DNA of 64,000 nt, from contig NZ_JOEY01000010.1 of NCBI RefSeq assembly GCF_000718165.1, positions 62,001-126,000 on the forward strand, in the 5' to 3' direction. Origin of the DNA: Streptomyces fulvoviolaceus. GTDB taxonomy: Bacteria > Actinomycetota > Actinomycetes > Streptomycetales > Streptomycetaceae. Both the position numbers and the translations under genes were made by a program. The notes under the pieces were generated by a model that saw only the letters and a program-made list of their open reading frames with translations, was not told the DNA's origin and searched no databases. Positions 31,006 to 38,196 of this stretch are shown here, one piece after another. Every line of letters begins with the position of its first letter. Positions within the stretch are counted from its first letter, which is position 1.

Positions 31006-31323
31006 ATGCGCTGTGTCATCGCCCGCTACCCGTTCGATCTGACGAAGAACGGGGTGCTTGACTCGATGAAGGGCGTCACGCCCGAGCTGATCACGGGTGA
31101 GTCCGTGACCATCGGCCGCCGCCGCTACCCGGTCAAGCAGGTGGGCGAGGTCGTCACACGCCAGGACCGTCGTGACTTCACCAGCGGCGAGGTCGTCCGG
31201 GCCATGACCCGTCTCGGCTTCACCTGCCACGAGCACCCCGAGGTCGCGCCCGTGGTGAGCGCGCTCACCCCGCTCCAGACCGCCTCGGACCTGCTCGGCC
31301 GGAGCGAACCTCTGAACGAGTGA
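31006..31323 (+). CDS. SCO5918-family small protein
   Basis: 105 residues beginning MRCVIARYPFDLTKNGVLDS, with ESVTIGRRRYPVKQVGEVVT and RQDRRDFTSGEVVRAMTRLG. I recognise this as the conserved Streptomyces protein annotated SCO5918 family, regularly found beside the csp-DEAD helicase genes. Its function is unknown; genetic linkage suggests a role with the helicase in RNA or cold adaptation. No membrane segment or signal peptide. Confidence 0.75.
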   Translation: MRCVIARYPFDLTKNGVLDSMKGVTPELITGESVTIGRRRYPVKQVGEVVTRQDRRDFTSGEVVRAMTRLGFTCHEHPEVAPVVSALTPLQTASDLLGRSEPLNE

Positions 31324-31451
31324 GGACGGGCACAAGCCGTACCGCACAGCCCTGAGGGCCCTGCTGACGTCTGTCGGCGGGGCCCTCGCCGCGTCTCACG
31401 CCTCGCGCGATGGTGTTGAATTTCTCTCGACGCGTTGCTCAACGAGGTGAC

Positions 31452-31796
31452 ATGACAGCAGACAATCCGCTCAGCCATCGTCTGGACGACGACGACTACC
31501 CCGCGTACACGATGGGCCGGGCCGCCGAGATGCTCGGCACCACCCCCGCTTTCCTCCGGGCCCTCGGCGAGGCCCGGCTGATCACTCCGCTCCGCTCGGA
31601 GGGCGGGCACCGCCGCTACTCCCGCTACCAGCTGCGGATCGCCGCGCGCGCCCGCGAGCTCGTCGACCAGGGCACCCCGATCGAGGCCGCCTGCCGCATC
31701 GTGATCCTCGAGGACCAGCTGGAGGAGGCGCAGCGCCTCAACGCCGAGTACCGCCGCGCCGCGCAGGAGAAGCCGGACTCCTCGGACGCCGACTGA
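31452..31796 (+). CDS. MerR-family-type transcriptional regulator
   Basis: 114 residues from ATG 31452, with CGAGGTGA upstream. The N-terminus carries a MerR winged helix: YTMGRAAEMLGTTPAFLRAL, then ITPLRSEGGHRRYSRYQLRI. A short helical tail (RIVILEDQLEEAQRLNAEYR) forms the coiled-coil dimer region. There is no sensor domain and no Cys cluster, so it is a minimal member. Same direction as the helicase-2 and SCO5918-type genes and probably part of that neighbourhood. Confidence 0.85.
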   Translation: MTADNPLSHRLDDDDYPAYTMGRAAEMLGTTPAFLRALGEARLITPLRSEGGHRRYSRYQLRIAARARELVDQGTPIEAACRIVILEDQLEEAQRLNAEYRRAAQEKPDSSDAD

Positions 31797-31821
31797 GCCC
31801 GGGCGCCGGCGCGGGCGGGGG

Positions 31822-32448
31822 TCACCACCGACCGAGCGGCAGATCGCGCGCGGCCTTGACGAACGCGCTGATCAGGGCGGGGTCCTTGACGCCCCGGCTG
31901 CGCTCCACGCCGCTGGACACGTCGACGCCCCAGGGGCGCGCGGCGTCGACGGCGTCCCGCACGTTGTCCGGGGTGAGGCCGCCGGCGAGCAGCCACTTCT
32001 CCCCGGATCCGACCGGTGGCCTGCTGGTCCAGTCCCAGGCGACGCCGGAGCCCGGCACGGGGGCGTCGATCAGGAGCATGTCCTCGCCCAGCTCCCCGCA
32101 GCGCGGCACCGAGTCGCCGAACGCCGCGGCGCGGATCAGCGTCCAGTCGCCGGCCGCCGCGAGCTCGTCGTAGTAGCCGCGGTCCTCCGGCCCGTGCAGC
32201 TGTACGGCACGGATTCCGGAGTCGGCGGCCAGTGACCGCACGTCGTCCAGGGGTTCGGCGCGGAAGACGCCGACTGTCAGGACGTTGTCCGGGACGCGGC
32301 GGCACAGCCGGGCGGCCGTGCCGGCGTCGATGCGGCGCGGGCTCTCGGAGAAGACGAACCCGACGGCGTCGGCGCCGGCCTCGACGGCCGTGTCGACGTC
32401 CCGCTCGGTCTTCAGACCGCAGATCTTGACGAACAGGGAGTTGCTCAC
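31822..32448 (-). CDS. trpF: Phosphoribosylanthranilate isomerase
   Basis: 208 residues from GTG 32448. The TrpF (beta/alpha)8 barrel is clear: VKICGLKTERDVDTAVEAGA with the catalytic Cys10, GFVFSESPRRI, AVQLHGPED, the general acid in LLIDAPVPG, and the phosphate loop LLAGGLTPDNV and DVSSGVE. It isomerises PRA to CdRP in tryptophan synthesis. Many Streptomyces lack trpF because the bifunctional PriA does this step; a separate trpF is therefore notable. No other trp gene is adjacent, and the neighbours are signalling genes. Confidence 0.93.
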   Translation of the reverse strand: MSNSLFVKICGLKTERDVDTAVEAGADAVGFVFSESPRRIDAGTAARLCRRVPDNVLTVGVFRAEPLDDVRSLAADSGIRAVQLHGPEDRGYYDELAAAGDWTLIRAAAFGDSVPRCGELGEDMLLIDAPVPGSGVAWDWTSRPPVGSGEKWLLAGGLTPDNVRDAVDAARPWGVDVSSGVERSRGVKDPALISAFVKAARDLPLGRW

Positions 32449-32628
32449 GTCGCCCAAGGTACTTCCCGTGTCCGGATGCCCTTGTTGCGGGCACATGCCC
32501 GCGTCCACGGCAGTACGCTCGTCGTACGGCCGCCCGTGCCCCCGGCCCTCTCCGTGTCGTACCGCTCCGCGCAACAGAGGCCCTGCGCAAGGCGAAAGCC
32601 AACTCACCGACATAGGAGATGGGCACGT

Positions 32629-32997
32629 ATGGGCCCGTATCCCGAGTTGTTCGACGAATGCCGTGTGCTCCGGGTCGGCGGCGAACTGGACGTGACGACC
32701 GCGGCGGCCTTCGCGCGTGACCTGGAGAACGCCCGGCACGGCACCGGCAAGGTGTTCCTGATCGTCGACCTGCGTGGCGCGACGTTCATGGACGGCAGTG
32801 TCCTGGACCCGTTGTGCGCGGCGTGGCACGACTGCCATGAGCGGGGCGGGTGGGTGCGCGTCGTCCACACCCGCCCGGGAACGGGTCTCGTGTTCCGGGC
32901 CGCCGGTCTGCTGGAGGGTTTCCCGCGGTACGCGACCACGCGGGACGCCTGGTACGACGTGCCCGCGGACCGAGCGGTGGCAGACTGGGCCACGTGA
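32629..32997 (+). CDS. STAS-domain anti-sigma-factor antagonist
   Basis: 122 residues from ATG 32629 with GGAG about 11 bases upstream. RVLRVGGELDVTTAAAFARD and LIVDLRGATFMDGSVLDPLC form the SpoIIAA-like fold; the serine in FMDGSVLD is the usual phosphorylation site. Such proteins bind anti-sigma kinases and free a sigma factor. Its TGA overlaps the GTG of the next gene, a GAF-ANTAR regulator, so the two are translated together. Confidence 0.85.
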   Translation: MGPYPELFDECRVLRVGGELDVTTAAAFARDLENARHGTGKVFLIVDLRGATFMDGSVLDPLCAAWHDCHERGGWVRVVHTRPGTGLVFRAAGLLEGFPRYATTRDAWYDVPADRAVADWAT

Positions 32998-33782
32998 TCA
33001 GCGACGGCATGGCCGAGGTCCTGCGGTCGCTGCGCCTGGGCGGCGCGGGTGACCCGGCGCAGGCCTGTGCGGGGGCGCTGGGTGCCGAGGGGCTCGCGCT
33101 GTCCCTGCTGGTCGGCGCCGACCGGACGGCCGAGCTGCTGTGGTGCTACCCCGAGCTGAGCGCACGGTTCGACGAACTGCAGTTCACGCTGGGCGAGGGC
33201 CCGGGCCCGGACGCGGTCCGCAGCGGTTCGCCCGTCGTGGAGCCGGATCTGGGCCGGGTGCGTGCCGGGCGGTGGCCCGCGCTGCTGCCGGCCGCGCGGG
33301 AGCTGGGCGTGACGGGGGTGTGCTGCTTCCCGATCGGTATCGGGGCCATCCGGCTCGCCGTACTGACCGTGCTGTGCGACGGGGACCGGCGGTTGAGCGC
33401 GCAGCAGTACACGGACGTCACCGCCCTGACGTCCGCTCTGACCGGCGCGTTTCTGAACGGGGACCCGCGCGGCGACGGGCGTGTTCGCGGGTTCGGCATG
33501 TTCCTGGAGCCGCCGTCGGGGCTGCGCAGGGCGGCCGTGCACCAGGCCACGGGAATGGTCAGCGTCCAGCTCAGCGTGTCCATGGAGGAGGCCCTGTTGC
33601 GTCTGCGTGCCCATGCCTACGGCACTGAGCGCCCCCTCGGAGAGGTCGCGGCCGATGTGGTCGCCCGCAGACTCCGTTTCAACGACGACTTCAACGACGA
33701 CTTCAACGACGACTTCAACTTCGACCACGATCTCGACGACGATGGAAGCGGGCCGAAGTCGCCCGACGGTGGAAAGGGATGA
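32994..33782 (+). CDS. GAF-ANTAR signalling protein with a repeat-encoded acidic tail
   Basis: 262 residues from GTG 32994 (GTGA overlap). Residues 15-150 resemble a GAF sensor (ELLWCYPELSARFDELQF, LGEGPGPDAVRSG, FPIGIGAIRLAVLTV). Residues about 175-225 resemble an ANTAR RNA-binding module (AAVHQATGMVSVQLSVSMEE, LLRLRAHAYG, LGEVAADVVARRLRF). ANTAR binds paired hairpins in nascent RNA for antitermination. The C-terminus is three exact copies of a FNDD unit followed by FNFDHDLDDD, a slippage-prone acidic tail. Its stop overlaps the next GAF-ANTAR start. Confidence 0.8.
   Translation: MISDGMAEVLRSLRLGGAGDPAQACAGALGAEGLALSLLVGADRTAELLWCYPELSARFDELQFTLGEGPGPDAVRSGSPVVEPDLGRVRAGRWPALLPAARELGVTGVCCFPIGIGAIRLAVLTVLCDGDRRLSAQQYTDVTALTSALTGAFLNGDPRGDGRVRGFGMFLEPPSGLRRAAVHQATGMVSVQLSVSMEEALLRLRAHAYGTERPLGEVAADVVARRLRFNDDFNDDFNDDFNFDHDLDDDGSGPKSPDGGKG
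33678..33713 (+). repeat. 12-bp tandem repeat, three copies
   Basis: TTCAACGACGAC is repeated exactly at 33678-33689, 33690-33701 and 33702-33713, then a diverged unit TTCAACTTCGAC. It encodes the FNDD repeat in the tail of the GAF-ANTAR protein and stays in frame whatever the copy number. Confidence 0.9.
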
Positions 33783-34558
33783 TCGGCATGGCCCGCGAAC
33801 GACGTCTGGCCGAGATCTTCGTGGAGGTCGCTGACTCCCTCGTCGAGGATTTCGATGTCATCGACCTGCTGCACCGGCTGTCCGCGCGCTGCCTCGAGCT
33901 GCTCGACGTGTCGGCGGCCGGGATCCTGCTCGCCGACGCGCAGGGTGAACTGCAGATCATCGCCGCCTCGGACGAGCACGCCCGCCTGCTGGAACTCTTC
34001 GCGCTCCAGCACGACCAGGGCCCGTGCGTCGAGTGCTACCGCTCCGGCGCCGCCCGGGCGAACATAGACCTGACCGGGGCGGAGGCGACCGACGGCTGGC
34101 CGCGCTTCGCGGCGCGGGCCCGCGAGACGGGGTACGTGATGACACACGCTATTCCGCTGCGCCTGCGCAACCGCGTCGTCGGTGCGCTCAACCTCTTCCA
34201 GACCACCCCGCGGCGCCTCGGTGACGGGGACATCGCGCTAGCCCAGGCACTGGCCGACGTGGCCACCATCGCGATCCTGCAGCAGCGCACGCTGGAGCAG
34301 TCGCACGTCGAGAACAGCCAGCTGGAGAACGCGCTGACCAGCCGCATCCTGGTCGAGCAGGTCAAGGGCGTCCTGGCGGAGCGCTGGAACACCTCCGTCG
34401 ACGAGGCCTTCGCCGTGTTCCGGTCCTACGCCCGCGCCCGTCACCTGCGCCTGTCGGAGCTCGCGGCGCGGATCATCGAGGGCGACTTCGACACCGCGGC
34501 CATCCCGGCACCGGCACCGGCACCGGCACCGGCCCCGAGCGAGGACCCACGCGGCTGA
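33779..34558 (+). CDS. GAF-ANTAR transcription antitermination-type regulator
   Basis: 259 residues. The ATG overlaps the previous stop (ATGA). GAF domain: ARCLELLDVSAAGILLADAQ, LQHDQGPCVECYRSG, AIPLRLRNRVVGALNLF. ANTAR: ALTSRILVEQVKGVLAERWN, VDEAFAVFRSYARARHLRLS. The tail is a Pro-Ala repeat encoded by tandem CCGGCA. It would sense a small molecule or redox state and bind RNA. Together with the STAS and first GAF-ANTAR genes it makes one coupled signalling operon. Confidence 0.88.
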   Translation: MIGMARERRLAEIFVEVADSLVEDFDVIDLLHRLSARCLELLDVSAAGILLADAQGELQIIAASDEHARLLELFALQHDQGPCVECYRSGAARANIDLTGAEATDGWPRFAARARETGYVMTHAIPLRLRNRVVGALNLFQTTPRRLGDGDIALAQALADVATIAILQQRTLEQSHVENSQLENALTSRILVEQVKGVLAERWNTSVDEAFAVFRSYARARHLRLSELAARIIEGDFDTAAIPAPAPAPAPAPSEDPRG

Positions 34559-34600
34559 CCGCGGAAGCCCCGGCCGTTTCACGGCCCTCCCCGGCCGACG

Positions 34601-34656
34601 GCGTAGAGTGAAGATCCGGTGTGTCTCCCACCGGGACACCGAACGCCGAGGTCGCC
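34601..34656 (+). promoter_or_regulatory. Promoter and hairpin ahead of small gene
   Basis: GCGTAGAGTGAAGA carries a TAGAGT -10-like hexamer. The following CGGTGT (34618-34623) and ACACCG (34636-34641) pair around 12 bases. The order, hexamer then CGGTGT hairpin with 12-base loop, resembles the double-hairpin leaders at 34946, 40325 and 40861 but lacks the first hairpin. Confidence 0.4.
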
Positions 34657-34908
34657 ATGCAGCCAGCGCACACACCCTCGGACGGGCACGCCGAGGTGCG
34701 GATCGTCGCCGCCTCCCCCGAGATTGCCCGCCGGGTCGCGGAGGTTCTCCGCCACTGCTTCGCCGCCACCGAGCAACGCAGCTATCCCGCGGGCGCCGAC
34801 GGGGGAACCCGCCTCCAGCTCACCGTGGACACCGACCGTGCGGCGGAACCGGCCCGGTCCTGGCTGGAGAGCAGCTCGTCCGCTCAGGACGGCCGCCGAC
34901 GGAAGTGA
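34657..34908 (+). CDS. Small conserved protein, unknown function
   Basis: 83 residues from ATG 34657 (GAGG upstream); an in-frame GTG at 34621 is possible. The core HAEVRIVAASPEIARRVAEV and LRHCFAATEQRSYPAGADGG, ending RLQLTVDTDRAAEPARSWLE, looks like a compact alpha/beta domain. I believe close relatives are frequent in Streptomyces as hypothetical proteins. No catalytic motif. It lies between the signalling operon and the DUF5994 genes. Confidence 0.65.
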   Translation: MQPAHTPSDGHAEVRIVAASPEIARRVAEVLRHCFAATEQRSYPAGADGGTRLQLTVDTDRAAEPARSWLESSSSAQDGRRRK

Positions 34909-34945
34909 GTCGGCGTCCGGGAACGGTCCGTCCGGCCTCTTCGGA

Positions 34946-35023
34946 GAGTAGCGTTGACCCATCGGGAGTATTTCGCGCATCGGCCCCGATGCCGGTGTCG
35001 TTCCCGGAGAGTGACGACACCGG
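34946..35023 (+). promoter_or_regulatory. Double-hairpin leader, copy 1 (upstream of DUF5994 gene at 35065)
   Basis: GAGTAGCGTTGACCCATCGG begins a block shared with copies at 40861 (+) and 40325 (-). Hairpin 1: GCATCG (34977-34982), loop GCCC, CGATGC (34987-34992). Hairpin 2: CCGGTGTCGT (34992-35001) and ACGACACCGG (35014-35023), perfect, with the 12-nt loop TCCCGGAGAGTG. The end lies 41 bases before the ATG. TAGCGT at 34949-34954 is -10-like, so the hairpins would be in the 5' leader RNA. Confidence 0.65.
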
Positions 35024-35064
35024 GCGACTGCCTGCGCGCAGGGGTCCGGAGACAGGTTCGCGCG

Positions 35065-35580
35065 ATGTCCGCGACCACCATCCCTCAACTCCCGCTGCGG
35101 GCCGTTCCCTTCAGGGTTCCCACCGCGCGCCTCGCGCTGAGGTCCGTGAGCCCTTCCGCGGGGGCCGTCGGGCTGGACGGCGCCTGGTGGCCCCGTTCAC
35201 GTGACCTGACGAGCGAACTCACCGCCCTGGCGGACGTGCTGGATCCGCTGTGGGGACGGATCACCCGGATCGCGGTCAACCCCCGCAACTGGCCGATCCT
35301 TCCGCCCAGGTTCTACGTCAACGGCCATGTGGTGAAGGTCGGTTGGTTCGCCTCGGAGCTCGATCCGCACCAGATCACGCTGTTGTCCTACACCGCGGGC
35401 CGCTGGGACCTCCTGGTGATCCCTCCGGAGACCGACACCCCCGCGGCCGCCCGGCTGATGGCCGCCGCGAGTGAGAACACCGGCGTGCCGATGACCGCGA
35501 GCGCGCTGATGACAGCGGCCGGGGAAGACGGGGACGGCTCGTCGACCGGCCGGCATCGGCGGAGCGCTGTGGGGATGTGA
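35065..35580 (+). CDS. DUF5994 family protein (paralogue 1)
   Basis: 171 residues from ATG 35065. The family hallmarks are LDGAWWPRSRDLTSELTALA, LDPLWGRITRIAVNP, VVKVGWFASELDPHQITLLS and GRWDLLVIPPETDTPAAARL. Function unknown; the domain is common and often multicopy in Streptomyces. This copy has the structured leader described at 34946. It converges with paralogue 2 with only 1 base between stops. Confidence 0.85.
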   Translation: MSATTIPQLPLRAVPFRVPTARLALRSVSPSAGAVGLDGAWWPRSRDLTSELTALADVLDPLWGRITRIAVNPRNWPILPPRFYVNGHVVKVGWFASELDPHQITLLSYTAGRWDLLVIPPETDTPAAARLMAAASENTGVPMTASALMTAAGEDGDGSSTGRHRRSAVGM

Positions 35581-35581
35581 C

Positions 35582-35980
35582 TCACCCGTGACCGCCCGTC
35601 GCGGCCGCCATGAGCGGTTCCGCGGCCTCCGCCGTCGTATCGGGCGGAATGATCAACAGGTCCCAGCGCCCCCGGCCGGGCGCGAGCAGGACGATGGTGT
35701 GCGGGCCGGATGTCGACAGGGACCTGTGCAGCTGTACGACCTGGTTGGCGACCAGCATCCGGCCGGGCGTCGCGGACCACGCCGTCCCGCTGACCGTCAC
35801 GTTGGTGATGTGGCCCCACGTGCGCGGCAACCCGGCCAGCAGCCCGGGGAGTTCGGTGAGGAGGTCGTAGGAACGCGGCCACCACACTCCGTCGATGGGC
35901 AGGGGCATGCCGTTGCGGGGTGCGAGCCGCAGTCGGAGGACGGGGTGGGAGGGAAGCGGGGGGTGCAGGGCGATGGCCAT
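35582..35980 (-). CDS. DUF5994 family protein (paralogue 2)
   Basis: 132 residues. Same core as its neighbour: IDGVWWPRSYDLLTELPGLL, TWGHITNVTVSG, GPHTIVLLAPGRGRWDLLII and PPDTTAEAAEPLMAAA. Upstream there is GAGGAGCCC before the ATG but no double-hairpin leader, unlike the other two paralogues. Tail-to-tail with paralogue 1, which could make the two antisense to each other at their 3' ends. Confidence 0.85.
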   Translation of the reverse strand: MAIALHPPLPSHPVLRLRLAPRNGMPLPIDGVWWPRSYDLLTELPGLLAGLPRTWGHITNVTVSGTAWSATPGRMLVANQVVQLHRSLSTSGPHTIVLLAPGRGRWDLLIIPPDTTAEAAEPLMAAATGGHG

Positions 35981-36003
35981 GAGGGCTCCTCGGGCTGTGT
36001 CGC

Positions 36004-37005
36004 TCAGGTGCGGCGGGCGGCTACCCGTTCCGCGGTCGGCCAGCGCACGTCGTACACCCAGCCGGCGCGTTCGAGGAGGCGGATGACGGCGGCGGAGGGA
36101 TCGATCTGGCCGCGGTCGACGCCGTGGCGGGCGCTGGTGGGGTCGGCGTGGTGGAGGTTGTGCCAGCTCTCGCCGAACGAGAGCAGGGCGAGCGGCCAGA
36201 GATTGGTGGCGCGGTCGTGGCGCCGGGTGCGGAAGGGGCGCTCACCGATCATGTGGCAGAGGGAGTTCACGCTCCAGGTCACATGGTGCAGCAGCGCTAT
36301 GCGGACAAGTCCCGCCCACACCAGGGCGGTCACGCCGTACAGCCAGGAGCCGCCGATGGCCCAGCCCAGCCCGAACGGAAGGGCGAGCGTGAGGACGCAC
36401 AGCGCCGGGAAGGCGCGGTTGACGGCACGGATGTCGCGGTCGGCGAGGAGGTCGGGGGCGTAACGCTCGGGCGGCGTGCGGTCGTTGCGGAACAGCCAGC
36501 CGACGTGCGCGTGCAGCAGTCCGCGCAACTGGCCGCGCAGGTGCGTGCCGTAGCGGTACGGCGAGTGCGGGTCGCCGGGCCGGTCGGTGAAGGCGTGGTG
36601 GCGGCGGTGCGTGGCCACCCAGCCGATGACATCGCCCTGGAAGCTCATCGAACCGGCCACCGCGAGCGCGATGCGCACGGGGCGGACGGCCCGGTAGCCG
36701 CTGTGGGTGAGGCCGCGGTGGAAGCCGACCGTGACGCCCAGGCCGGTGACGGTGTAGAGGACGAGCGCGAGGACGATGTCCGCGGGGTGGATCAGCCGGC
36801 CCCACAGCAGCCAGCCGGCCAGGCCGATCGCCACGAACGGCAGGACGACGATCACCGCCGTGATCGCGACGTACAGCCGCTCACCGCCGTCGCGCTCGGG
36901 TGCCGCGTCGTCCGACGGGAAGGGGGACGTGCCGTCGTAGGTCTCGGGTTTCGGGAGGGTGTCCGGCGGTGCGACCGTCGCGGACGAGGTGGGACTGAGC
37001 GGCAT
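36004..37005 (-). CDS. Membrane acyl-CoA/acyl-lipid desaturase (delta-9 type)
   Basis: 333 residues from ATG 37005, with GAGGAG 6 bases upstream. The three histidine boxes of the di-iron membrane desaturases are intact: HRGLTH, HRRHH and HNLHH. Four hydrophobic segments (IVVLPFVAIGLAGWLLWG, IVLALVLYTVTGLGVTV, IALAVAGSMSF, ALVWAGLVRIALL) anchor it. It introduces a double bond into fatty acyl chains using O2 and electrons from a ferredoxin-type reductase. It is the third gene of a run with another desaturase and a 2Fe-2S reductase, its probable electron donor. Confidence 0.92.
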   Translation of the reverse strand: MPLSPTSSATVAPPDTLPKPETYDGTSPFPSDDAAPERDGGERLYVAITAVIVVLPFVAIGLAGWLLWGRLIHPADIVLALVLYTVTGLGVTVGFHRGLTHSGYRAVRPVRIALAVAGSMSFQGDVIGWVATHRRHHAFTDRPGDPHSPYRYGTHLRGQLRGLLHAHVGWLFRNDRTPPERYAPDLLADRDIRAVNRAFPALCVLTLALPFGLGWAIGGSWLYGVTALVWAGLVRIALLHHVTWSVNSLCHMIGERPFRTRRHDRATNLWPLALLSFGESWHNLHHADPTSARHGVDRGQIDPSAAVIRLLERAGWVYDVRWPTAERVAARRT

Positions 37006-37111
37006 ACGTGACTCCTCGGCCTGGATGCGGATGGCGCGGCCGGGGTCACGGGCTGCCCCTGTGGGGAAGGACGGGCGGACCCGTCGTCCTCCACCGTACT
37101 CCTGCGGACGT

Positions 37112-38176
37112 CTACGGCAGGGCGTGCCGCAGCACCCGTCCCCACATCGACGCGTACTGCTGGTGGAGCGGTCCGGTGACGTACGGCAGTCCGTGCCGGG
37201 CGCAGAGCTCGCGGACCTGGGGGGCGACCTCGGCGTAGCGGTTGCTGGGGAGGTCGGGGAAGACGTGGTGCTCGATCTGGTGGCTGAGGTTGCCGGTGAG
37301 GACGTGGAAGAGGGGGCTGCCCTCGATGTTCGCCGAGCCCTGGATCTGGCGTAGGTACCACTGGCCTCGGGTCTCGCCGTCGATCTGCTCCTCGGAGAAG
37401 GTCTGCACGTCGCCGGGGAAGTGGCCGCAGAAGATGATGGTGTGTGCCCAGACGTTGCGCAGGGCGTTCGCGGTGAGGTTGCCGAGGAGGCAGGGCACGG
37501 CGGAGGGGCCCGCGAGGAGCGGGAAGAGGACGTAGTCCTTGGCCAGCTGGCGGACCGTCTTGCGGGCCAGGCCCGCCAGGTCGCCGAGGAAGGACCGCAC
37601 ACTCTTGCGCCCGGCGGCCACGGTGTCCGCCTCCAGGTCGTACGCGGCGATGCCCCACTCGAAGACGGGCGCGAGCAGCGCGTTGTACAGCGGCTGGAGG
37701 AGGTGGACCGGGTACCAGGGCTGCTCGGGGCTCATCCGCAGGATCGTGTAGCCGAGGTCGCGGTCGCGTCCGACGACGTTGGTGTACGTGTGGTGCAGGT
37801 GGTTGTGGGTGCGCTTCCAGGCGTCGGCGGGGGAGAGGAAGTCCCACTCCCAGGTCGTCGAGTGGATCGCCGGGTCGCCCATCCAGTCCCACTGGCCGTG
37901 CAGGATGTTGTGGCCCAGCTCCATGTTCTCCAGGATTTTGGCGGTGGTCAGCATCGCGGTGCCCGCGAGCCAGGCGGGCGGCAGGACGGACACGGCGAGG
38001 GCGAGCCGGCCGCCGGTCTCCAGCCCACGCTGGACGGTGATCACCGTGCGGATGTAGCGGGCGTCGTCCGCCCCGCGCGCCGCGACGACCTCGGACCGGA
38101 TGCGGTCGAGTTCGCGGCCCAGTTCCTCGGTCAGGTCGACTTGCTTGTCGGGTACGGCAGTTACTGCTGTGGCCAT
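37112..38176 (-). CDS. Membrane fatty acid desaturase (DesA3/linoleoyl-type)
   Basis: 354 residues. Histidine boxes: HNILHGQ, HNHLHH and QIEHHVFP, the last with the Gln typical of front-end or DesA3-like desaturases. Hydrophobic segments lie near residues 60-85 and 215-250. It resembles mycobacterial DesA3, an acyl-CoA delta-9 desaturase that works with a reductase encoded next door. The reductase gene starts the operon, 20 bases upstream. Two different desaturases in one operon may act on different positions or chain lengths. Confidence 0.92.
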   Translation of the reverse strand: MATAVTAVPDKQVDLTEELGRELDRIRSEVVAARGADDARYIRTVITVQRGLETGGRLALAVSVLPPAWLAGTAMLTTAKILENMELGHNILHGQWDWMGDPAIHSTTWEWDFLSPADAWKRTHNHLHHTYTNVVGRDRDLGYTILRMSPEQPWYPVHLLQPLYNALLAPVFEWGIAAYDLEADTVAAGRKSVRSFLGDLAGLARKTVRQLAKDYVLFPLLAGPSAVPCLLGNLTANALRNVWAHTIIFCGHFPGDVQTFSEEQIDGETRGQWYLRQIQGSANIEGSPLFHVLTGNLSHQIEHHVFPDLPSNRYAEVAPQVRELCARHGLPYVTGPLHQQYASMWGRVLRHALP

Positions 38177-38196
38177 GGGGGCCTCCCTGGGAGGTC

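Noticed and set aside
30816..31061. 81-codon frame from a TTG with a good ribosome-binding site after helicase 2
   Set aside because: Residue composition beyond the first 25 codons is not protein-like and the frame overlaps the better-supported SCO5918-type gene by 56 bases.
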